DNA of 35,604 bases from contig CAJCIO010000035.1 of NCBI GenBank assembly GCA_903970465.1, positions 1 to 35,604 on the forward strand, in the 5' to 3' direction. This stretch comes from Gammaproteobacteria bacterium (GTDB lineage Bacteria > Pseudomonadota > Gammaproteobacteria > Pseudomonadales > Pseudomonadaceae). Of this stretch, positions 1 through 7,817 are shown piece by piece (position 1 is the first letter of the stretch; every line of letters starts with the position of its first letter). The notes under the pieces are model-generated. The model was not told the origin of the DNA. It worked only from the letters and a program-made list of their open reading frames with translations, and did no database searches. The position numbers and the translations under genes are program-made.

Positions 1-266
1 TGGAGGCCCTGGAAGCGCACAACATCCCTTGGCGCCAAGCCTATCTCGCCTCGAACCTGATCGGCATCAAGGCGGCGGTGCGAGCCGGGCTGGGGGTGAC
101 GGCGCGGAGCATGGAAATGGTCGGCCCGGACATGCGCGTGCTGGGCGAAAGCGATGGGCTGCCGCGGCTGCCGGATGTGACCTATTACCTGTGGGTGCGG
201 CGTAACGCGGTGAATCCGTTGGTGCAGAAGGCGTATGAGCTGATTCGGGCGAGTCAGGGGCTGTAA
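1..266 (+). CDS. LysR-family transcriptional regulator, C-terminal fragment (5' end outside window)
   Basis: The open frame enters from the left edge (first full codon at 3) and stops at 264-266, giving the last ~87 residues of a protein. The run ...SNLIGIKAAVRAGLGVTAR followed by a long LPDVTYYLWVRR stretch is typical of the end of the LysR effector-binding domain, where the 'AxxAGLGV' turn closes the second subdomain. No DNA-binding domain is visible because it lies outside the window, so neither ligand nor target can be named. The gene ends about 120 bp before the convergent LysR gene at 384-1268, with a degraded REP pair between them. The family call is fairly secure; anything more specific is not supported. 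Confidence 0.7.
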   Translation, partial: EALEAHNIPWRQAYLASNLIGIKAAVRAGLGVTARSMEMVGPDMRVLGESDGLPRLPDVTYYLWVRRNAVNPLVQKAYELIRASQGL

Positions 267-272
267 GTGCCA

Positions 273-341
273 CTTCGCAGGCAGCGCCCGCTCCCACATT
301 TGCAATACGGCTAACCTGCTGGGGCGGACTCTGCTCGCGAA
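273..341. repeat. Degenerate REPIN (two inverted REP elements)
   Basis: A REP copy in reverse orientation (273-297, ending CGCTCCCAC) is followed after a short spacer by a second, weaker REP in forward orientation (about 318-341, ending GCTCGCGAAG). The pair can fold back on itself. It sits between two convergent LysR genes, a typical position for Pseudomonas REPs, and may also help stop transcription from both sides. The sequence matches other REPs in this window at the GCTCCCAC and GCGAAG ends but the interiors differ. Confidence 0.6.
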
Positions 342-383
342 GCGGCTGTCAGGATCAACCCCTTACCGGCCAATCCACAATGA

Positions 384-1268
384 CTACCCCCAACCATGCG
401 CCTCGTCGATAAAGTGCAGGACCGCACTGGATCGTTCATCGATACGAGAAATCAACGACAGTTCACTGACCATCTCCGGCTGAGGCAGCTCGATGAAATG
501 CACCCCCGGCATGCTTAATTGAGCCAAGGTCTGGGGCACGATGCTGATGCCGATCCCCGCCGCCACCAGCCCGGGAATGCTCATCAGCGACGGTACGTGA
601 AGGATGTCCTGCGGGTGCAGTTGATACGGGCGGCACGCTTGCAGGGTATGGGAGGTCAGGCCGATGCCGGTCGGGTCCTGCAGGAACACGAAGCGCTCGT
701 TGCGCAGGCTCGCCAGTTCGCCACTGAAGCCGGCCATCAGGCCGTGATTGTCCGGCACCAGCAGCACCAGCGGGCACTGGCTGAACCTGTGGGTGCGCAG
801 GCGCTCGGGCAGGTGGTCCTTGAATACCCGAGCGAACCCCAGGTCCAGCTCGTGGCCGAGCAACTGCTCGAACTGCGCGCGGATGCCGGCATCCACCAGC
901 GCTACGTTCACGCCGGGGAAGGCGGTGAAGTAATGCCGCAGCAACTGCGGCAGGTTTGGCTCCAGCAGAGCCGAGTGGTAGCCGAGCTTGATCTCCCCCA
1001 CTTCACCACGCCGCGCCTGCCGCGCCGCCGCCACCGCCAGATCGCTCGAGGCAATGGCCTGACGGGCATGGGGTGCGAAGGCATGGCCGGCTGCGGTCAG
1101 TATCACTCCGCGGTTCTGGCGCTTGAACAGCACCAGCCCCAACTGCTGCTCCAAAGTACGGATCAACTGGCTGAGCGCCGGTTGCGCGATGCCCAGCTGC
1201 TCGGCGGCACGGCTGAAGTGCTGCAGCTCGGCGGCTGCGACGAAGGCCTTGAGGTGTCGTAATTCCAT
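384..1268 (-). CDS. LysR-family transcriptional regulator (divergent from the MHS transporter/aroQ)
   Basis: A 294-residue protein of normal LysR length. Residues 1-60 form the winged helix-turn-helix (MELRHLKAFVAAAEL..., AAEQLGIAQPALSQLIRTLE) and residues ~90-290 the periplasmic-binding-protein-like effector domain. The ATG is supported by GGAG five bases upstream. The gene is divergent from the transporter at 1413 with 144 bp between them, and that gap holds a dyad (1291-1316) fitting a LysR site. By position I infer that it activates the transporter and aroQ in response to a ring carboxylate such as shikimate or quinate; CatR/BenM-type proteins are the nearest family picture. The ligand is not visible from sequence. 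Confidence 0.85.
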   Translation of the reverse strand: MELRHLKAFVAAAELQHFSRAAEQLGIAQPALSQLIRTLEQQLGLVLFKRQNRGVILTAAGHAFAPHARQAIASSDLAVAAARQARRGEVGEIKLGYHSALLEPNLPQLLRHYFTAFPGVNVALVDAGIRAQFEQLLGHELDLGFARVFKDHLPERLRTHRFSQCPLVLLVPDNHGLMAGFSGELASLRNERFVFLQDPTGIGLTSHTLQACRPYQLHPQDILHVPSLMSIPGLVAAGIGISIVPQTLAQLSMPGVHFIELPQPEMVSELSLISRIDERSSAVLHFIDEAHGWG

Positions 1269-1290
1269 GGCACTCCGCCATAAGGTGAGC

Positions 1291-1316
1291 TTATCGATTT
1301 ATCGGGTTTTCGATAA
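1291..1316. promoter_or_regulatory. Probable LysR operator between regulator and transporter
   Basis: The arms TTATCGA (1291-1297) and TCGATAA (1310-1316) form a perfect inverted repeat with a 12-base centre, which fits the T-N11-A style of LysR-type sites. It lies in the divergent gap 1269-1412, close to the regulator's start, as expected for a site serving autoregulation and activation of the opposite gene. Its assignment to this particular regulator is by position only. Confidence 0.5.
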
Positions 1317-1412
1317 TTATCTTCTACTCCCACAGGCGTACTGTCTACCCAGGTCGACAGCCCACCCGGCTCGGCTATCGTCACCTTCATAACAACAATA
1401 ACGAGGCCCAGC

Positions 1413-2779
1413 ATGAGCACTTCGCCTGCAACGCTCCACGACTCGCGCATGTCGCGCAAGGCCGTGACCGCCGCCACCCTCGGCACCGCCCTGGAGTGGT
1501 TCGACTTTACCCTCTATGGCGCCGTGTCGGCGACCATTCTGCCCAAGCTGTTCTTCCCGGCCATGGAGCCCACCGCCGGGCTGCTGGCCTCATTGGCGAC
1601 CTTCGGCGTGGGCCTCGCGGCTCGGCCACTGGGAGCGATCACCTGCGGCTACCTGGGCGACAAGCTGGGCCGCCGGCGCCTGATGCTCGCCACCGTGACA
1701 TTGATGGGGCTGGCCTCGGTATTGATGGGCCTGCTGCCCACCTACACCCAGTCGGGGTGTGGGCACCCATCCTGCTGGTGGTGTTGCGCATCATCCAGGG
1801 CTTCGCCCTCGGCGGTGAATCAACCGGCGCGCAGTTGATGGCGCTTGAGCACGCCGCCCCCGATCGCCGCGGTCGCTATTCGGGGCTGCTGGGCATCTGC
1901 TCGCCTTTGAGCCAGATCCTTGCCAACGCCGTATTGCTCACCCTTGCCGGACTGCTCAGCGCTGAGCAGTTCGAGAGCTTCGGTTGGCGCATCCCTTTCC
2001 TGATGAGTTTCGTGCTGGTGCTGGTGGCGATCTTCATCCGTCTCAAGGTCGATGAAACGCCTGCCTTCGTCGCGTTAAAACAGACCCCGGTGAAGAAGCA
2101 ACGCAGCCCGCTCAAAGCGGCGCTGGGCAGCCATCGCAAGGCCATTGTGCGGCTGATGTTCTTCTTCTGCTCGCCGGCCGCGCTGTTCTACCTGATCGTG
2201 ATTTTCACCCTCAGCTACCTCACCAAACACTTGGGACTGAGCCAGTCGCTGGGCTTCAGCGCGCTGATGGTTGCCAACCTGTGCGCCATCGTCGGCGCCC
2301 TGGCTGGCGGCTACTTGTCAGACCGCTGGGGCCGACGCAAGGCGTTGATGCTGGGATCGATCATGACCCTGGCGATCATGCTGGTGTACTTCCCGATCCT
2401 CGACACCCGCAACACCTTCGCCATCATGGCGATCATGGGTCTGTTCCTGGGCTTCACCCAATTCCAGAGCGGCATCCAGCCGGTGGCCTTCGCCGAAGCC
2501 TTCCCCACTCAAGTGCGCTATTCCGGCTCGGCGCTGGCCTACACCGGCGCCAACCTGCTGGTCGGCGGGCCAATGCCGATGGTCGCCGTGTGGCTGATGA
2601 GCCAATCGGGCAACTCGCCCTGGCCGCTGGTAGGCCTGTGCGCGGTGATCAACCTGGTGTCCCTGGCGATGATCGCCATCGGTCCGGAAACCCGCGGTGT
2701 CGATCTGGATCGCGTCACCGAGACGGCACCCGCCAGCCCCCGGAACCTCTCTACTCCCACACTCGTCGAGCAGCCATGA
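1413..2779 (+). pseudogene. MFS transporter, metabolite:H+ symporter (MHS) family, frameshifted
   Basis: An MHS-type permease (about 455 residues if repaired), probably importing an aromatic precursor such as shikimate or quinate with protons. The first frame starts at ATG 1413 (GAGG upstream) and reads the usual MHS opening (GTALEWFDFTLYGAVSA, then the G-D-K-L-G-R-R-R loop) up to GLLPTYTQ. The protein then continues in another frame with GVWAPILLVVLRIIQGFALGGE to the stop at 2777-2779. The break is at GGGG (1754-1757); one more G would restore a single full-length frame (...Q-S-G-V-W-A-P...). It is therefore either a recent null mutation, a phase-variable run or a sequencing error. The stop overlaps the aroQ start (ATGA), so the two were co-translated. 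Substrate is inferred from aroQ. Confidence 0.8.
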
Positions 2780-3219
2780 TGAAGACCGTGTACATCCTCA
2801 ACGGCCCCAACCTCAATACCCTCGGCCGCCGCGAGCCGCACATCTACGGGCACACTACCTTGGCGCAGATCCAGCAGTTGTGCGAGCGCACGGCCGACAG
2901 CCTGGACCTGACGTGCGAGTTTCGCCAGACCAATCACGAAGGGGTGCTGGTCGACTGGATTCAGGAGGCGTTCGAATGCGGCGCGGCGCTGATCATCAAC
3001 CCGGCGGGGCTGTCGTTTCATTCGATCCCGGTGCTGGATGCGTTGAAGCTGATCGAGGCGCCGGTGGTGGAACTGCATTTGTCGAATATCCATGCGCGGG
3101 ATGAACTGCATCGGCATTCGATCATGTCGACGGTGGTGGACGGGGTGATTTGCGGGCTGGGGGCCAAGGGGTACGGGCTGGCGTTGCAGGCGGTGGCGGG
3201 ATTGCTGGAGGGGGACTGA
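2776..3219 (+). CDS. aroQ: 3-dehydroquinate dehydratase, type II
   Basis: A 147-residue type II dehydroquinase, which interconverts 3-dehydroquinate and 3-dehydroshikimate in the cytoplasm as a dodecamer. The N-terminus has the family signature NGPNLNTLGRREP..IYG with the active-site Arg and Tyr. The substrate loop is INPAGLSFHS rather than the common INPxAYTHTS, but it keeps the active-site His. The block ELHLSNIHARDE..RHS carries the second catalytic His. Length is standard. ATG at 2776 or 2779; the first overlaps the transporter's stop by four bases. Coupling to a transporter and a LysR gene, rather than to accBC, points to a catabolic or scavenging paralogue for quinate/shikimate use, not the housekeeping copy. 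Confidence 0.92.
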   Translation: MMKTVYILNGPNLNTLGRREPHIYGHTTLAQIQQLCERTADSLDLTCEFRQTNHEGVLVDWIQEAFECGAALIINPAGLSFHSIPVLDALKLIEAPVVELHLSNIHARDELHRHSIMSTVVDGVICGLGAKGYGLALQAVAGLLEGD

Positions 3220-3360
3220 TTAGCGGGGCGCTGGTGGCATGGGCCATCGGACCAAGCCATCAAGCCCCCCCTATTGAAATCCGGGCTCTGGAAATCCGCG
3301 CCTCCAGGGCTGAACCTTCAGCGACGCAGGACGCGCGTATCGCCACCGGGACGGTGTTGC

Positions 3361-3816
3361 TCAGGCCGCGGGCAACCCGGCCTGCTTCATCAGATACGCG
3401 CCCATATCCTCAGCCGCCTCATCCGCCAATACACCGACCACCACCGTAATCCCTGCATCGCGAAGAATCTGGATCCCCGCGCCCGAATTTCTCGGATCGG
3501 GGTCGAGCATCGCGACCACTACACGATCGACGCCGCTTTCGACCAGCGCCTCGGCGCACGAGGGCGTGCGGCCATGGAACGCGCAGGGTTCGAGCGTCAC
3601 GAACGCCGTCACGCCATAGCAGTCTTCAGGCAGTCGACTCAATGCCATGGCTTCGGCGTGATGCTGCCCGGGTGGCTGAGTGAAGCCCTGGGCGAGCACG
3701 GCATCATCCTTCACCAGCACGCACCCGACCGGTGGATTGGGCAGGCACCCGGGCAAGGCCAGGCGGCCTTGAGCCAAGGCGAGACGCATGAAGTCGATAT
3801 CGGTGGAACGGGTCAT
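3361..3816 (-). CDS. RibD-like zinc-dependent nucleoside/pyrimidine deaminase, stand-alone domain
   Basis: A 151-residue cytidine/deoxycytidylate-deaminase-fold protein. The zinc and catalytic motifs are clear: H-A-E after GQH, and the PCAFHGRTPSC block with two Cys. The GRTPSC wording and the LPNPPVGCVLV lead-in are those of the deaminase half of RibD, but no reductase half follows: the frame stops ~60 residues after the PC..C motif. The start is uncertain. ATG 3816 (MTRSTDIDFM) gives the usual RibD-like beginning; an in-frame ATG at 3879 would add 21 residues not resembling the family, and neither has a strong ribosome-binding site. It is convergent with aroQ and no riboflavin gene is nearby. 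The substrate is unknown. Confidence 0.75.
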   Translation of the reverse strand: MTRSTDIDFMRLALAQGRLALPGCLPNPPVGCVLVKDDAVLAQGFTQPPGQHHAEAMALSRLPEDCYGVTAFVTLEPCAFHGRTPSCAEALVESGVDRVVVAMLDPDPRNSGAGIQILRDAGITVVVGVLADEAAEDMGAYLMKQAGLPAA

Positions 3817-3898
3817 ATTCAGCTCACTGGTAAATACGGCCGACAAGCGCTGCTGGCTCACGGCTAAGGTGTGCATCATGACAGGCGCAGCAACTTTT

Positions 3899-3916
3899 CT
3901 GAATGAAAGGATTCAG
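3899..3916. promoter_or_regulatory. Palindrome in the divergent gap between deaminase and monooxygenase genes
   Basis: CTGAAT (3899-3904) and ATTCAG (3911-3916) form a perfect six-base dyad with a six-base centre. It lies between two divergent genes, where a shared operator would be expected. There is no regulator gene beside it, so the binding protein is unknown. Confidence 0.3.
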
Positions 3917-3975
3917 TCTCAGGTCTTAAACACGAGCGGCACCGCCCTGGTTCCGCCCCTGCAAGGACACCGCGC

Positions 3976-4284
3976 ATGAAGCTCCCACTGAACGTCGTCG
4001 CCATCATGAAAGCCAAGCCTGGCAAGGAAGCGCAGCTGCACACCCTGCTGCAATCCGCCCTGCCGCATTTTCAGCAGGAACCTGGCTGCCAGGCCTACGC
4101 GCTGCTGACCGATCTTGAGGACCCGACCCGCTTCATCTCCTACGAAAGCTGGGACGACGAAGCGGCGTTGCAGGCGCACATGAAAGCCCCGACTCTGACC
4201 AACGCCATGCCAGCGCTGGAAAAGATCCTCGCCGAACCCATGGAGCAGATCCGCCTCAATCAACTGCCAGGTAGCACGGTTTAG
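3976..4284 (+). CDS. Antibiotic biosynthesis monooxygenase (ABM/YgiN-like) domain protein
   Basis: A 102-residue single-domain protein of the dimeric ferredoxin-like ABM fold. Recognisable features are the opening beta strand NVVAIMKAKPGKEAQLHTLL, the middle QEPGCQAYALL and FISYESWDDEAALQAHM, and the closing helix. YgiN-type members act on quinols without cofactor, or simply bind small reactive compounds. AAGGA lies eight bases before the ATG. The gene is divergent from the RibD-like deaminase and convergent with the chemoreceptor gene, with only six bases to the latter's end. Function beyond the fold cannot be stated. Confidence 0.75.
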   Translation: MKLPLNVVAIMKAKPGKEAQLHTLLQSALPHFQQEPGCQAYALLTDLEDPTRFISYESWDDEAALQAHMKAPTLTNAMPALEKILAEPMEQIRLNQLPGSTV

Positions 4285-4290
4285 CGGTGG

Positions 4291-5784
4291 TTAATGAAAC
4301 CGCTGCCCCAAGGCCTCCAGGCGCATCGCCAGCGGTGACAAGCGCTCATTGCTTAACGCCAGATTGCTGATATCCACCGCCGAGTCCTTGGCGATGTCCT
4401 GCACCGAGCGCAGTCGCTCGACGATCACTTGACTGGCGCTGGACTGCTCCTGCGTAGTGGCGGCGATACGCTCGTTGAGGGTATTGATGTGGTCGATGTC
4501 TTCACCCACAGCGCGCAGCAGGGTCGAGGCCCGCTGGCTTTCCTCGACGCAGCGCAAGACGCCCGTGCGGCTTTCGGCCATGGCGGCGACCGCGTGGCGG
4601 CTGCCGTTCTGCAAACGTTCGATGATGACCTGGACTTCCTGGGTCGACAGCGCCGTGCGCTGCGCCAGGTTGCGCACTTCATCGGCGACGACAGCGAAAC
4701 CTCGGCCCTGCTCGCCCGCGCGGGCGGCCTCGATGGCGGCATTGAGCGCCAGCAGGTTGGTCTGCGCGGCGATGGCGCTGATGACTTCCAGCACCTTGCC
4801 GATCGCCTCGGTCTGCTGCGCCAGGCCCTGAACGGTGTCGTGGGTGCTGTTGATGCGACTTGAGAGTTCGCTGATCTGCTGCTGGGCGTCGTCGACGCTG
4901 ACGCGCCCATCACTTACCTGGCGCGTGGCCTGGGCAGCGCGCGCCACGGCGTCATCGATATGTTGTCCGATATCGAGCATGGCGGCGCGCATTGTCTGCA
5001 TCGATTCGCTCATCTGGCCGATTTCCTGCAATTGATGCTGCGCGCCCTCGTCCAGGGTACGGCTGGCGCGTGACAGATCCTGACCCAACTCGCCCAGGCC
5101 CTTGGTGTCGCGCACGACGTCGTCAACCAAGCCAGTCAGTTGCAGCAGGAAATGGTCAAAACGCTTGGCCAGTGACAGCCGCACGCCCTGGGCGTCGGCG
5201 TTTGTCCCTTTGCTGGAAAAGCGTGTGGCGGTGCTGAGCATCTTGTCGAGCATGTCCTGGCTGTCGACGGCATCGGCCTGGCTGCGCAGTGACAGATAGA
5301 CCAGCAACGCTGATTCGACCACCACGTAGCCGGCATGGATCAGCACCATGCCCCAGCCGCTATGGTGCTGCATGACGTACACCGGCAGACCGGCCTGCTG
5401 CATCAAGTGGAACACCACGTGGTGAACGGCAATGGTGACCGCCGCGACTACGATCGGCAGCCAGTCGCGATAGAAGGTCAGCGCCGCCAGCAGTACGAAG
5501 ATGCCGAAGTGGCTCTCGATCAAGCCTTGGGTCTGGTTGATATGCAGCGCCGCCATGACCATCAGCGCCGCGGCCAGCAGGCAGCGGGTGCTGCGTCGGC
5601 CCTTGCCCAGGCGATACACCAATGCCGCCAGCAGCGTGGTGCCGCCGCCGACCAGCAACGCTTGCCACCAGGTGTCGTACCAGAGCGCCAGGCCCAGGGA
5701 ATAGAGGAATAACAGGCCGATCAGCCCGACCATGATGCGGTCGGCCTTGCCATAGTGTTCGGAAAAACGCGGCGCAACAGTCAT
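4291..5784 (-). CDS. Methyl-accepting chemotaxis protein with a multi-pass, His-rich membrane sensor and no HAMP domain
   Basis: A 497-residue chemoreceptor. Residues ~17-166 hold about six membrane segments with almost no periplasmic loop, unlike the usual two-helix design. Between them are conserved-looking polar positions: H81-x-N-Q (83-84), E90 and H92, D107 in YRDW, and H121-H122 with H126. No HAMP domain follows. The cytoplasmic signalling hairpin is complete, with the tip at ~340-376 ([36 protein letters not shown]). The sensor could bind a hydrophobic ligand or metal/haem within the membrane, or sense membrane energy. The receptor class is certain; the stimulus is not. No FliA-type promoter was seen directly upstream. 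Confidence 0.9.
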   Translation of the reverse strand: MTVAPRFSEHYGKADRIMVGLIGLLFLYSLGLALWYDTWWQALLVGGGTTLLAALVYRLGKGRRSTRCLLAAALMVMAALHINQTQGLIESHFGIFVLLAALTFYRDWLPIVVAAVTIAVHHVVFHLMQQAGLPVYVMQHHSGWGMVLIHAGYVVVESALLVYLSLRSQADAVDSQDMLDKMLSTATRFSSKGTNADAQGVRLSLAKRFDHFLLQLTGLVDDVVRDTKGLGELGQDLSRASRTLDEGAQHQLQEIGQMSESMQTMRAAMLDIGQHIDDAVARAAQATRQVSDGRVSVDDAQQQISELSSRINSTHDTVQGLAQQTEAIGKVLEVISAIAAQTNLLALNAAIEAARAGEQGRGFAVVADEVRNLAQRTALSTQEVQVIIERLQNGSRHAVAAMAESRTGVLRCVEESQRASTLLRAVGEDIDHINTLNERIAATTQEQSSASQVIVERLRSVQDIAKDSAVDISNLALSNERLSPLAMRLEALGQRFH

Positions 5785-5828
5785 GTGTGATCCCCATCCT
5801 TAAGAGCACTTGGAGCCCGCGCGCCGCC

Positions 5829-5850
5829 AGGCCCACCTTTCAATGGGCCT
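5829..5850. terminator. Hairpin between tetR and chemoreceptor genes
   Basis: AGGCCCA (5829-5835) and TGGGCCT (5844-5850) form a perfect seven-base stem with an eight-base loop. It lies downstream of the minus-strand TetR gene and upstream of the minus-strand chemoreceptor gene. No T run follows in the minus direction, so it may be a weak terminator or a regulatory dyad. Confidence 0.35.
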
Positions 5851-5887
5851 ATTACGCTCACAACTGGATTTTTTTCGCAATCTGCTG

Positions 5888-6598
5888 TTACAACTGCTCC
5901 GTCTCACGCTGTTTTACGAGGCCTTCGAGGGTGATCCGCGTTTGCGCCACCAGCAGATCACGTACCCGCTCCATGCGCTCGCGGTCGATGCTGTCCCACT
6001 CCAGCGCCTTCAGCACCTTGCGACGCAGCACGCGAAATGCCATGGCCTGACTGTTGAGGGCGAAGGTGCGGATGATGGTTTCCTCGTGCTGGGCCGGCAG
6101 GCCGGTCAGGCGGCCGATGATTGCGCAGGTCACGTCACCGATACGTTGATGCACCGGATTGTCGTTGCGCTCAAAGGCAGTGGCCGGACCCAGCTCGGCG
6201 TGCTCGCGCGCCATGAACTGGCGCCAACTGGTGGATTGCGGGGTGTCGTGGATGAACGAAAAAAAACAGCCAAGAATGCGCAGGTGCGCGTCGATCAACT
6301 GCGCGTCATCGACTTCAGCAGCGCTCAGCAGCGCTTCTGCCGCCTCGACCGGCACCGCCACCTGCAGCCAGACGCGCTTGAGGATGTAATCGATGCAGGC
6401 GACGTAAACGCCCTCTTTGTTATCGAAGTAATACTGCAGCGCGGGGGCGTTGACCCCGGCCGCGGTGGCGATCTCGCGGGTGGAGGCGCCTTCGTAGCCG
6501 CGCTCGCCAAACACACCCAGGGCCGCTTCGATAATACGCTCGCGGGTTTCTTCACCGCGCTGGTAGCCACCTTCAGCGGCGGGTTTATGTCGAGCCAT
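5888..6598 (-). CDS. TetR-family regulator (CecR/DUF1956-like C-terminus) of the adjacent efflux operon
   Basis: A 236-residue one-component repressor. The helix-turn-helix is at ~residues 15-60 (ETRERIIEAALGVFGERGYEGASTR as its first part, then ALQYYFDNKEGVY). The rest is the helical ligand-binding and dimer domain, with the FSFIHDTPQSTSWRQF and FALNSQAMAFRVLRR blocks seen in the CecR/YbiH branch. ATG 6598 is chosen because GAGGAAG precedes it and MARHKPAAEGGY is a normal TetR opening; the frame could extend to 6709 but that part is promoter DNA. It is divergent from the HlyD-MFS-OMF operon, the standard arrangement for a local repressor released by a pump substrate. Confidence 0.88.
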   Translation of the reverse strand: MARHKPAAEGGYQRGEETRERIIEAALGVFGERGYEGASTREIATAAGVNAPALQYYFDNKEGVYVACIDYILKRVWLQVAVPVEAAEALLSAAEVDDAQLIDAHLRILGCFFSFIHDTPQSTSWRQFMAREHAELGPATAFERNDNPVHQRIGDVTCAIIGRLTGLPAQHEETIIRTFALNSQAMAFRVLRRKVLKALEWDSIDRERMERVRDLLVAQTRITLEGLVKQRETEQL

Positions 6599-6630
6599 GG
6601 GAAGTGCTTCCTCAATTTGAAATAGCCGCG

Positions 6631-6667
6631 TTGGCGAAAATATATCATTTGACAAAAATTCCGCCAA
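6631..6667. promoter_or_regulatory. Divergent tetR/efflux promoter region with inverted repeat
   Basis: TTGGCG (6631-6636) and CGCCAA (6662-6667) form a perfect dyad around an A/T-rich core. On the minus strand TTGGCG (6662-6667) and TATATT (6639-6644), 17 bases apart, make a plausible promoter for the TetR gene. On the plus strand TTGACA (6649-6654) is an ideal -35 for the efflux operon, though its -10 is poor. A second dyad, CCAA...TTGG, lies at 6671-6688. A TetR dimer bound here would cover both promoters. Confidence 0.5.
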
Positions 6668-6707
6668 ACTCCAACTTGTTCCGATTGGAATACTTTGGAG
6701 CACCTGC

Positions 6708-7817
6708 ATGACCGCTCAGTCCACCGCGAGCCCGCCCACCCCGACCGAGCAGCCCGCACCTCCCGCCCCAGCCAAGCGTTCGCGCTGGGTGCTGTTGTCG
6801 TTACTGATCGTCGCCGTGGTTGCCGCCCTGCTCTGGGCCGGCCAATGGTGGCTGGTCGGGCGCTTTATCGAGAGCACCGACGACGCCTTCCTGCAAGCCG
6901 ACAGCATGACCGTAGCCCCCAAGGTCGGCGGTTATATCGCGCAAGTGCTGGTGGGTGACAACCAGACCGTGACCGCCGGTCAGCCCGTGGCCCGCCTGGA
7001 CGATCGCAAATACCGCGCCGCCTTCGACGAAGCCCAGGCCACGGTCGCCGCACGCCAGGCCGATGTCGCCAAGGCCGAGGCCGATCTGGTCCAGCAGGAC
7101 GCCAGCATCGCCCAGAGCCGCGCCGACATGCAGGGTGCTCAGGCCGACGCCGGCCACGCCAAGGCGCAGGTCCAGCGCTATGCACCGCTCGCCCGCTCGG
7201 GTGCCGAGACCGAAGAACGCCTGGCCGACCTGCAAAACGAACTGGCCCGTGCCACCACCGGCCTGGCCGCGCGCCAGGCCGCCTTGCGCGCCAGCCAGAC
7301 ACGCATCGGCACCTTGCAGGCGCAACTGCTGCAGGCCCGCGCGCAACTGGCGGTGGCTCAGGCCAGCGCCACCCAGGCTGGCCTCGATCTTGAGGACACC
7401 ACGGTGCGCGCGCCCATCGATGGCCGCGTGGGTGATCGCAGCGTGCGTGTCGGCCAGTTTACCCAGCCCGGCACCCGCTTGCTGACCGTGGTACCGGTGC
7501 AGGCGCTGTACCTGACCGCCAACTTCAAGGAAACCCAGATCGGCGGCATGCGCCCCGGGCAGACGGCCACCGTGCACGTCGATGCGCTGTCCGGCCGCGA
7601 CCTGGTGGGCCATGTCGACAGCATCACTCCGGGCACCGGCTCGCAATTCGCCTTGCTGCCGTCGTCCAACGCCACCGGCAACTTCACCAAGATCGTCCAG
7701 CGCGTACCGGTGCGCATCCAGGTGGACATCCCCGATGACGTGCGTCAGGTGCTGGTACCGGGCCTGTCGGTGAACGTCGATGTCGATCTCCGCAGCCAGG
7801 CCCACGATCGTGGCTGA
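6708..7817 (+). CDS. HlyD/EmrA-type membrane fusion protein of a tripartite efflux pump
   Basis: A 369-residue periplasmic adaptor. It has a short cytoplasmic N-terminus rich in Pro/Thr, a single membrane anchor (~residues 24-45, WVLLSLLIVAVVAALLWAG), a lipoyl/barrel-sandwich half (ESTDDAFLQADS...VAPKVGGYIAQVLV), a long Ala/Gln-rich coiled-coil hairpin (~100-210), the second lipoyl half (TTVRAPIDGRVGDRSVRVGQF) and a beta-barrel (LYLTANFKETQI). EmrA-family members bridge a DHA2 MFS pump to an outer-membrane channel. GGAG precedes the ATG by seven bases. Its 3' end overlaps the pump gene, giving one tightly coupled operon of three genes under the divergent TetR regulator. Confidence 0.9.
   Translation: MTAQSTASPPTPTEQPAPPAPAKRSRWVLLSLLIVAVVAALLWAGQWWLVGRFIESTDDAFLQADSMTVAPKVGGYIAQVLVGDNQTVTAGQPVARLDDRKYRAAFDEAQATVAARQADVAKAEADLVQQDASIAQSRADMQGAQADAGHAKAQVQRYAPLARSGAETEERLADLQNELARATTGLAARQAALRASQTRIGTLQAQLLQARAQLAVAQASATQAGLDLEDTTVRAPIDGRVGDRSVRVGQFTQPGTRLLTVVPVQALYLTANFKETQIGGMRPGQTATVHVDALSGRDLVGHVDSITPGTGSQFALLPSSNATGNFTKIVQRVPVRIQVDIPDDVRQVLVPGLSVNVDVDLRSQAHDRG

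Noticed and set aside
1751..1763. Programmed -1 frameshift in the transporter
   Set aside because: GGGG allows slippage, but there is no proper heptamer, no stimulatory structure I can see, and MHS genes are not known to use it; a lost G is simpler.
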